Part shown: positions 1-5,355 of the stretch, one piece after another
Layout of the letters: every line of letters begins with the position of its first letter
How positions within the stretch are numbered: position 1 is the stretch's first letter
Notes under the pieces: generated by a model
Told to the model about the DNA's origin: nothing
Database searches by the model: none
Seen by the model: only the letters and a program-made list of their open reading frames with translations
From: Candidatus Aegiribacteria sp.
Lineage (GTDB): Bacteria; Fermentibacterota; Fermentibacteria; Fermentibacterales; Fermentibacteraceae
Direction: 5' to 3'
NCBI GenBank assembly: GCA_021107345.1
Contig: JAIOSX010000160.1
Span: forward strand, 1-5,952
Length of the DNA stretch: 5,952 nucleotides
Position numbers and translations under genes: made by a program

Positions 1-138
1 AGCATAAACTATCGCATCCTGCTTGCTCTTCAGAGCCCCAGCTGCGTTACTGGTTCAATTACATAGCGGTGCTATGCGCATAAACCAGTGCCTTGCTGGA
101 ACTCAGAATAGCAGCGCATTATACCGACACTTTATGCT
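1..138. repeat. Long imperfect palindrome (intergenic repeat-like element)
   Basis: The whole segment folds back on itself around position 69. Paired arms seen by eye, from outside in: AGCATAAA (1-8) with TTTATGCT (131-138); TCG (12-14) with CGA (125-127); TGCT (24-27) with AGCA (110-113); TTCAGAG (29-35) with CTCAGAA (102-108, one A-A mismatch); CCAGC (38-42) with GCTGG (95-99); ACTGGTT (49-55) with AACCAGT (83-89); and the apex CATAGC (62-67) with GCTATG (71-76) around a GGT loop. The octamer GCATAAAC occurs at 2-9 and again at 78-85, and TATGCGCATA (73-82) is a palindrome in itself. The element lies 21 bases past the kinase stop codon. It could be a dispersed palindromic repeat, a small non-autonomous mobile element, or a bidirectional transcription-ending hairpin. 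No T-run follows on the visible (right) side, which argues against a simple intrinsic terminator. It may extend left of the window. Confidence 0.7.
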
Positions 139-159
139 ATACAGAACACTAGAATAGGA

Positions 160-3100
160 CTATGGTAATGGGTTTAATGTTATGGTTGCCCTCTTCAGGA
201 TTTCCAGGAATTCATCTATTCGTATCGGTTTTGATATGTAGTCATCCATGCCGGCTTCCAGGCATTTTTCCTTGTCTCCAAGCATCGCGTGGGCTGTCAT
301 GGCAATAATAGGAATGTGATAGTCGGTGCTCATCTCCAGCTTCCTGATTTCTTTCGTAGCCTTAAGACCGTCCATCTCCGGCATCTGAATATCCATCAGT
401 ATTACATCGTAGGAGGAACATGAGAACTTCTCCACCGCTTCCAGACCGTTTACCGCCACATCCACGATATGGTTCTGTTTCTCTAATATCCGAGTGGCGA
501 GTGTCCGGTTGACCTGGTTATCCTCTGCCAGAAGTACATGCAGTGAGCGATCCTCCGGCTTCTCCAGTAGAGTGTGCCTGGTAAGCAGATCCTTCCCGGG
601 TTTCTCCGCGGTAAGCTCTTTACCCTTCAGCCTGCGGATCATGTCTACCAGTTCAGTCATCCTTATCGGTTTGGGCAGGTAGGCTTCGATACCGAGTTCC
701 TTGCACCGTATTGCGTCACCGCGTACTCCAATGGACGTGAGCATGATTGTCCTGGTGGAGGAGATGTCGGGTTTCGACTTCATTATTCGTGCCATTTCGA
801 AACCATCCATCAATGGCATCTGGGCATCCAGCAGGATAAAATCATAGGGTTTGCCGGACTTATAGACAGAACTGAGGAGTTTTAGTGCGCCGGAGGCATT
901 GGAGATCTCATCAGCGATAATACCAAGTGGACTAAGCATCTCCACAAAAATGGTCCTGTTGGTACTGTTATCGTCTATCACCAGGATCTTAAGACCTTTC
1001 AACTCGCCCAATCCCGATATGCGATCTTCCTCTACATCGCCCTGCTGGAGGCCTATCCTGGCAAGGAAGTGGAACGTGCTACCCTTGCCATCCTCACTCT
1101 CCGCCCACATCCGACCGCCCATCATTTCGGCAATCTGACGGGATATGGCAAGCCCGAGTCCTGTGCCGCCATACTTTCTGGTCATAGAACCATCAACCTG
1201 CCTGAATGTTTCAAAGATATCCTCCAGCTTATCCTCCGGGATCCCGATACCTGTATCCTTCACAGAAAAGTGGAGTAGAACAGCATCCGGGGTGCACTCC
1301 TCCAGAACGCAAGAGATGAGTACCTGGCCCTTTTCAGTAAATTTGATTGCGTTGCCCATCAGGTTTACAATTATCTGTTTCAGTCTGCCCGGGTCACCCC
1401 GCAGCTTCACCGGAACCTGCGGCGGAATACGGCAGGCCAGCTCAATGCCCTTTGCATGAGCTTTGAAGGCCATTGCTTTTGTAGTGGTCTCCAGGGTTGT
1501 ACGCATATTGAAATCGATCTGCTCCAGCTCATACTTACCGACCTCCATCTTTGAAAAGTCGAGGATGTCGTTGAGTAGATTGAGCAGCGACTCCGCTGAT
1601 TCGGATAGAAGTTCCAGATACTCGCGCTGCTCGGTGCTTAAATCGGTACTCAGCGTCAGGTCTGTCATCCCGATGATTGCATTCATAGGAGTTCGTATCT
1701 CATGGGACATATTGGCCAGAAACTGGCTCTTGGCTATGCTGGCTCTGTCCGCTTCCTCCTTCGAACCGCGAAGCTGATCCTCAATCTCTTTCTGCTCGGA
1801 GATGTCAATAAAGCTGTCAATTAAATAGGTTTTCTTCTCATAAGAGACTTTTCGAGCAGTTCTGATGACAGGAATCTCCATTCCATCGGCGTTATAAACT
1901 GTGGATTCCTCCTGGAAACCTTCTATGTCAGGATTGAAGGAACGGTTATCCATATCCTCCAGAGGGCAGGTCAATCCGAAACAGGTATGCCCCACCACCT
2001 CGTCCTCGTTCCTTCCCAGCAGCTTGAGGGCGGCGGGGTTAGCCTCGGTGATCATCTTTGAGTCGCAGTCGATCATCAGTACCGGTATCATAAGTGAGCT
2101 GAGAACCTTCTCCAGCCATTTCTGACTGCTACGGAGGGCTTCCTCGGTCCGCTTCGCCTCCACGGTTCTGGCTATGGTTTCGGAGATGAATTCCAGCAGA
2201 TCCATGTCGTCCTGTGTGTAGGTTTCACCGGGAGTGAAGCTTTGGATAGAAACCACTCCGAATGTCCTGCCATCTGATTTCAGCGGGATACCAAGCCATG
2301 TTTGAGGCTTCTCACCAAGCAATCTTATCTCGCCCTTATCAATCATTTCGTCTATCCGCTGACGGTCCGCCAGAAGACACTCACCCCTCTTGACCACCCA
2401 GTCGGTTATGCCGCCGGTAATATCCATAGGTCTGCCGAGGTCGACGGTGGGTTCATCGTACTCATCTACAAAATAAGGGAAGGTGTATAGACCTGTTTCC
2501 AGATTGAAGAGAGCAACATAGAAAGTCTCTGCGAAAAGCAGACCGGACACTTCCTCATGTATCGTAAGGAGAAGGTCATGAAGGGTTCCTTCAACTGTAG
2601 CTGCCTGGGCTATGTTATAGACGGCTCGGTTCCTGCGCTCAGCGTTCTTCCGGGCTGAGATATCCTGGTATACACCATATACTCCGATCTGCTCGCCCCT
2701 GAGTGTTACAGGGTATCCCCTGATGGCCACATCCACCATAGTGCCGTCTTTGTGGCAGCGAAACGATTCTTTGAATACTCCACGTCCGTCCAGGACTTCA
2801 GAGGAGAGTTTGTTGGCCTCATCGGTGAAGTTCTCAGGTACTATTAAATCATTGACCTTCCTGCCTATGGTCTCTTCGCGGGAGTAGCCGAATATCTTTT
2901 CAAAGGCTTGGTTGCTGTTAATGACCCAATCGGAGTTGTCCGCTATCAGAATGGCTTCGGTGGAGTTCTCGAAAAGCTGACGGAAGTAGGTTTCCTGCAG
3001 TTCAAGCTCAGATTCCGCTTGCTTCCTCTGGGTTATATCCTCAAGTATCCCCTCGTACAGGATGGGTTCTCCTGAGTCGTTTCGGATGACCCTGGCGCTG

Positions 3101-3771
3101 TCCCGGACCCAGATGATCTCGTCGCTGTTCGGTTTTCTGATGCTGATTTCGAAGCCGTCGACAAAGCAATCGCGGTCGGCGATCTCCCTCCAACGCTTCC
3201 GGTCCTCGGGATTGACGTAGGAGCTGCCGATGTTGATCCCCTTCATGGATTCCAGGTTATCCAGTCCGAGCGTATTAAGAAAGGAGTCGCTTGCATATAT
3301 CAGTCTGCCGTCAGTTTCAGTGACATAGAATCCAACCGGCAGCGAATTCAACATTTGCTCGTTCCACGGAGTAGTTCGGCGTTCTCCACCTTTGAGATGG
3401 GTGATACCGAACCAACGGCGAAATATCGAAGGGACCATACTCTCGTAGTTTCCGATAATGGAAAGAACCGTTCCGTCGAAGTCATCCTCAAGATTTGCAA
3501 GCGCAGGAATATCAGAGATGCTGGACAATATCAGAAGCGGTTGTCCGGGCCAGCGCGTATTCAGCATGGACACAACACTGGAAAGCCTCTCATCCAACAG
3601 TCTGGTCTCCAGTATAGACATGTCGGGATTAAAATCCTCCGGCAGGGAATCGATATCCTCAAGGTTGGATATCTCAGTTATATTGAAGATCGCCAGGCCG
3701 CAGGTTATCTCCTTTCTGACCAGATTCAGAAGATCGGATCCAGCGTAAGTCAATATTGAGTAACTGTTCAT
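160..3771 (-). CDS. Hybrid sensor histidine kinase (PAS-PAS-GAF-PAS-HisKA-HATPase_c-REC-REC)
   Basis: This 1203-residue protein should autophosphorylate on His in response to a signal and pass the phosphate to its own receiver Asp residues. Domains, approximate residues: receiver-like region 1-125; PAS 136-250 (ends EDITQRK); PAS 258-378; GAF 385-542; PAS 546-662; a coiled linker; HisKA around 680-745 with the H-box SHEIRTP, phospho-His H690; HATPase_c 790-905 with N-box N803/N807, G1 DTGIGI at 839-844, F-box phenylalanines 853 and 856, and G2 GGTGLGLAI from 868; REC1 927-1048 (D933/D934, phospho-site D982, T1012, K1034); REC2 1077-1195 (E1083/D1084, D1127, T1159, K1181). All catalytic residues expected in kinase and both C-terminal receivers are present. 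No signal peptide or membrane helix is visible, so it is likely cytosolic. There is no HPt domain, so onward relay would need a separate HPt protein. The ATG is preceded by GGGGTGA (3773-3779), and an in-frame stop lies upstream with no better start between. The signal sensed is unknown. Confidence 0.97.
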   Translation of the reverse strand: MNSYSILTYAGSDLLNLVRKEITCGLAIFNITEISNLEDIDSLPEDFNPDMSILETRLLDERLSSVVSMLNTRWPGQPLLILSSISDIPALANLEDDFDGTVLSIIGNYESMVPSIFRRWFGITHLKGGERRTTPWNEQMLNSLPVGFYVTETDGRLIYASDSFLNTLGLDNLESMKGINIGSSYVNPEDRKRWREIADRDCFVDGFEISIRKPNSDEIIWVRDSARVIRNDSGEPILYEGILEDITQRKQAESELELQETYFRQLFENSTEAILIADNSDWVINSNQAFEKIFGYSREETIGRKVNDLIVPENFTDEANKLSSEVLDGRGVFKESFRCHKDGTMVDVAIRGYPVTLRGEQIGVYGVYQDISARKNAERRNRAVYNIAQAATVEGTLHDLLLTIHEEVSGLLFAETFYVALFNLETGLYTFPYFVDEYDEPTVDLGRPMDITGGITDWVVKRGECLLADRQRIDEMIDKGEIRLLGEKPQTWLGIPLKSDGRTFGVVSIQSFTPGETYTQDDMDLLEFISETIARTVEAKRTEEALRSSQKWLEKVLSSLMIPVLMIDCDSKMITEANPAALKLLGRNEDEVVGHTCFGLTCPLEDMDNRSFNPDIEGFQEESTVYNADGMEIPVIRTARKVSYEKKTYLIDSFIDISEQKEIEDQLRGSKEEADRASIAKSQFLANMSHEIRTPMNAIIGMTDLTLSTDLSTEQREYLELLSESAESLLNLLNDILDFSKMEVGKYELEQIDFNMRTTLETTTKAMAFKAHAKGIELACRIPPQVPVKLRGDPGRLKQIIVNLMGNAIKFTEKGQVLISCVLEECTPDAVLLHFSVKDTGIGIPEDKLEDIFETFRQVDGSMTRKYGGTGLGLAISRQIAEMMGGRMWAESEDGKGSTFHFLARIGLQQGDVEEDRISGLGELKGLKILVIDDNSTNRTIFVEMLSPLGIIADEISNASGALKLLSSVYKSGKPYDFILLDAQMPLMDGFEMARIMKSKPDISSTRTIMLTSIGVRGDAIRCKELGIEAYLPKPIRMTELVDMIRRLKGKELTAEKPGKDLLTRHTLLEKPEDRSLHVLLAEDNQVNRTLATRILEKQNHIVDVAVNGLEAVEKFSCSSYDVILMDIQMPEMDGLKATKEIRKLEMSTDYHIPIIAMTAHAMLGDKEKCLEAGMDDYISKPIRIDEFLEILKRATITLNPLP

Positions 3772-3829
3772 GTCACCCCATAACTGTTTGATCCCGGACT
3801 GAGCTGCCAGGGATGGTCACTGAGACGTA

Positions 3830-3857
3830 TCTATAAAAAATCTAGCCTGTAAACCAA
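3830..3857 (-). promoter_or_regulatory. Weak candidate promoter for the hybrid kinase
   Basis: On the minus strand TTGGTT (3852-3857) is followed after 16 bases by TATAGA (3830-3835), about 60 bases upstream of the kinase ATG. The two hexamers match the sigma-70 consensus only 3/6 and 4/6, so this is the best of several poor candidates and not a firm call. It assumes the organism uses a housekeeping sigma factor of that type. Confidence 0.25.
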
Positions 3858-3884
3858 TTCCAGACCAGTCCTGTTAAAAAGGAT

Positions 3885-3977
3885 TGACGGTAAGAAGACT
3901 CAGCCGTGTAGAAAGAAAAATGACCGTAAGATAAACTTCAACTTCGAGGGGTAAAACAGCTGTTCAGATAACCGTCA
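3885..3977. repeat. Short repeated motif upstream of kinase (two direct copies, one inverted)
   Basis: TGACGGTAAGA at 3885-3895 and TGACCGTAAGA at 3921-3931 differ at one of 11 bases and start 36 bases apart. ACCGTCA at 3971-3977 is the exact reverse complement of the TGACGGT core. The copies lie upstream of the candidate kinase promoter, so they could be binding sites for a regulator. With such short words, chance is also plausible. Confidence 0.3.
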
Positions 3978-3982
3978 GTTTG

Positions 3983-4017
3983 CTGAGCTTTTCTATGAAA
4001 TTAATGATGCTGCTCAG
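3983..4017. repeat. Short inverted repeat
   Basis: CTGAGC (3983-3988) pairs with GCTCAG (4012-4017) around a 23-base loop. It lies about 110 bases downstream of the secreted-protein stop codon. No T-run follows the stem in either direction, so it is not called a terminator. Confidence 0.3.
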
Positions 4018-4041
4018 ATTCGCTTTCACTGATTTTATTTC

Positions 4042-4087
4042 CAGGTCTATTTCTAGACATACATTGGTAAACCTGTATAAAGACCTG
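4042..4087. repeat. Inverted repeat 3' of the secreted-protein gene
   Basis: CAGGTCT (4042-4048) pairs perfectly with AGACCTG (4081-4087) around a 32-base loop. It starts about 40 bases past the stop codon of the secreted-protein gene. The placement would suit a 3'-end structure, but the loop is long and the minus-strand sequence beyond it is A-rich and not T-rich, so an intrinsic terminator is not supported. Confidence 0.3.
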
Positions 4088-4129
4088 AATGAACAACGCA
4101 TTTGTCAGATATCGTTCACTGATGACTTT

Positions 4130-5017
4130 CTATAAGAACGACGCTTTTATCTGCCCCCACGAATTATGCTCGAGACTGGTCAATGTATGATCGTAGAAAT
4201 CCAACGTATTTCCGCTATGATTACCGACAAAGAAGCCCGGACCGTCAAAGTTCACATCGTATTTGTACGCAATATCAGTAGGAGAAGTGGTAATTTCGTA
4301 ATTCAGTCCGGTCATAACTCCGGATTCCGTATGCTCCATAAGTTTACGGCCGCCATACCAGTCACTTATCCAGATTCTAAGGTCACCTGCATCCCATACA
4401 CACGCAATACCGACAGCACCAAGCTCACTGTAGCTCCAGCTGCTCACCACAGAATGTGCATTTACATCGTATTTGTATATTATGGCGTTATCATCGACCA
4501 CGAAATTCTGATCCACTATCCACAAATACTCACCATCCCATTCGCATCCGCCCATGGCTCCAGTGAAAGGCGCACCAAGCTCAAAGACATCCGCAGGAAG
4601 TATAGGTATTCCTGAAGCATCGAGATTCCAGGAATAAAGGTAAAACGGACCCGGATTGAGGGGATCGCTCTGGGTCAGAGCGAAGAGAAGATTATCCTGA
4701 TAGCATCCAAAACCGCAAACGGCTTCAACAGTGTCAAATACCGTCCATGATACAATTTCTCCCCCGGAGTAAGTTCCGTATGCTACCTCATTGTTTGGAC
4801 ATCCACCAACATAAAGCATGTTATAGTAATCATGATAGGCAACACCCCACACGTTTGACCAGCCGGAGGGTCCAGGTATACTTGCAATCAGTGTACCACC
4901 TCTGGATTCGCTGTATTCTACACCTGTTGCAGAACAGTCTGCTGACGCGAAACCATTTGCCCTTACCGGCATCAGAACTATTAACAATATTGATGCAATG
5001 AAGCTTAATCTAATCAT
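4130..5017 (-). CDS. Secreted beta-propeller-like protein of unknown function
   Basis: No named family is recognised. Counting from the chosen ATG the protein has 295 residues. It begins with a basic residue (R3) and a hydrophobic run (about residues 4-17), and then ASA|DC, a plausible signal-peptidase I site near residue 26, so export is likely. The mature part is rich in aromatic residues, Gly and Asp. It shows about five blade-like repeats of 45-50 residues, each opening with a small-residue/hydrophobic strand and closing with an aromatic strand: around 55 (WGVAYHDYYNMLYV), 98 (VCGFGCYQDNLLFAL), 154 (MGGCEWDGEYLWIVD), 201 (VGIACVWD...RIWISD) and 245 (PTDIAYKYDV). This pattern is typical of beta-propellers, which bind ligands or proteins or act as lyases, but no catalytic motif is seen. 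Six Cys (28, 73, 101, 105, 158, 206) could form disulfides. There is no anchor or recognisable C-terminal sorting domain; it ends in SWGQIKASFL right after the last repeat. TTG at 5018-5020 is an alternative start one codon earlier. Confidence 0.85.
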   Translation of the reverse strand: MIRLSFIASILLIVLMPVRANGFASADCSATGVEYSESRGGTLIASIPGPSGWSNVWGVAYHDYYNMLYVGGCPNNEVAYGTYSGGEIVSWTVFDTVEAVCGFGCYQDNLLFALTQSDPLNPGPFYLYSWNLDASGIPILPADVFELGAPFTGAMGGCEWDGEYLWIVDQNFVVDDNAIIYKYDVNAHSVVSSWSYSELGAVGIACVWDAGDLRIWISDWYGGRKLMEHTESGVMTGLNYEITTSPTDIAYKYDVNFDGPGFFVGNHSGNTLDFYDHTLTSLEHNSWGQIKASFL

Positions 5018-5024
5018 CAAGATA

Positions 5025-5029
5025 CCTTT
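5025..5029 (-). promoter_or_regulatory. Ribosome-binding site deciding the start of the secreted-protein gene
   Basis: The minus strand reads AAAGG here, 7 bases before the ATG at 5015-5017 and 4 bases before the TTG at 5018-5020. The spacing and the stronger codon favour ATG. The two options differ by one residue. Confidence 0.55.
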
Positions 5030-5071
5030 CCAGGAATAGTTTTGAATTTGAACATTATTATCATATTATAC

Positions 5072-5100
5072 AATATATTATTTTATAATATTTTCATCAA
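5072..5100 (-). promoter_or_regulatory. Candidate sigma-70-type promoter for the secreted-protein gene
   Basis: On the minus strand TTGATG (5095-5100) is followed after exactly 17 bases by TATATT (5072-5077), matching the consensus 4/6 and 5/6. It lies about 55 bases upstream of the start codon in a very A+T-rich stretch. A perfect TATAAT (5065-5070) lies a few bases further on but has no good -35 at the right distance, so the exact transcription start is uncertain. Confidence 0.45.
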
Positions 5101-5262
5101 ACACAAGATATTCTTTCTATCACAATCCTACTTAGTTTCAAGTATAATCAGAGGTGCTGACCCAGGCAAATTCTGGTAATGGTTCATTCCATGTGAAACA
5201 TCCGCTGTATCAGGACAATTCTAAGCTTATCAAACCCCTCAAGCAGGTTCGTAATTCCCATG

Positions 5263-5306
5263 GCTGATTCCGATTTCACCCTTTTGACTTCGGTTTAATA
5301 ATCAGC
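5263..5306. repeat. Inverted repeat overlapping the rightward promoter
   Basis: GCTGATT (5263-5269) pairs perfectly with AATCAGC (5300-5306), and directly inside it CCGA (5270-5273) pairs with TCGG (5290-5293), leaving a 6-base bulge on one side. The -35-like TTGACT (5284-5289) lies within the loop. It could be an operator-type site or a chance hairpin. Confidence 0.35.
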
Positions 5307-5313
5307 TTATGTT
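5284..5313 (+). promoter_or_regulatory. Candidate promoter for the PAS-domain sensor gene
   Basis: TTGACT (5284-5289) matches the -35 consensus 5/6 and is followed after 18 bases by TATGTT (5308-5313), which matches 4/6. Transcription would start near 5320, giving a leader of about 35 bases before the TTG start codon. The arrangement is plausible but the -10 is weak. Confidence 0.35.
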
Positions 5314-5340
5314 CGTATAGAAAATACTTAGTCCATTAAT

Positions 5341-5346
5341 GAGGGG
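5341..5346 (+). promoter_or_regulatory. Ribosome-binding site supporting a TTG start
   Basis: GAGGGG ends 9 bases before TTG 5356-5358. The first in-frame ATG, at 5404, lies inside the first PAS domain and would cut off its start. The ATG at 5339-5341 is in another frame and stops after six codons. Together these support TTG as the start. Confidence 0.6.
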
Positions 5347-5355
5347 TTATTACAG

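Larger units (their letters stand above)
3772..4129. other. Intergenic region between kinase and secreted-protein genes
   Basis: No convincing gene is seen here. The stretch carries the kinase ribosome-binding site at its left edge, a weak candidate kinase promoter (3830-3857), and an 11-base motif occurring twice as TGACGGTAAGA (3885-3895) and TGACCGTAAGA (3921-3931), with an inverted partial copy ACCGTCA at 3971-3977. It also has two inverted repeats downstream of the secreted-protein stop codon. No hairpin followed by a clear T-run is present on the minus strand, so an intrinsic terminator for the secreted-protein gene was not identified. Confidence 0.6.
5018..5355. other. Divergent intergenic region
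   Basis: This region separates two divergently transcribed genes and has no convincing ORF. Bases 5040-5100 are extremely A+T-rich and contain overlapping -10-like hexamers on the minus strand. Bases 5100-5280 have mixed composition, with small hairpins such as CCAG...CTGG (5162-5176), and no riboswitch family was recognised. Bases 5263-5313 hold an inverted repeat overlapping the best plus-strand promoter candidate. A second plus-strand -10-like word, TATAAT, lies at 5143-5148, preceded by ATCACA (5119-5124) at 18 bases. If used, it would give a leader of roughly 200 bases. Confidence 0.6.

Noticed and set aside
1..138. Integron attC site
   Set aside because: The length and imperfect symmetry would fit, but neither the GTTRRRY core nor its inverse RYYYAAC is found at the ends, and no cassette-like gene array is seen.
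494..2490. Several plus-strand open frames of 60-105 codons (such as 899-1138, 1145-1459, 1463-1777)
   Set aside because: All lie antisense within the hybrid kinase gene, whose minus-strand frame encodes unbroken recognisable domains. They are by-products of its codon use.
3355..3759. Plus-strand open frames of 134 and 96 codons
   Set aside because: They are antisense to the N-terminal part of the kinase gene, show no recognisable domain, and overlap each other in different frames.
3884..3912. Plus-strand promoter TTGACG-17-TGTAGA
   Set aside because: The -35 is good, but no plus-strand gene follows before 5356, and the secreted-protein gene lies in between on the other strand.
3998..4129. 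Read-through extension of the secreted protein past its TAG stop
   Set aside because: The frame stays open for about 42 codons, but the predicted sequence does not continue the blade repeats and is not of similar composition.
3995..4135. Plus-strand 46-codon ORF starting with ATG (MKLMMLLRF...)
   Set aside because: It has no convincing ribosome-binding site, no recognisable domain, and overlaps the 3' end of the secreted-protein gene in antisense. The length is within chance expectation.
4166..4615. Plus-strand 149-codon open frame
   Set aside because: It is antisense to the secreted-protein gene. The minus-strand frame has a signal peptide, repeats and a ribosome-binding site, while this one shows none of these.
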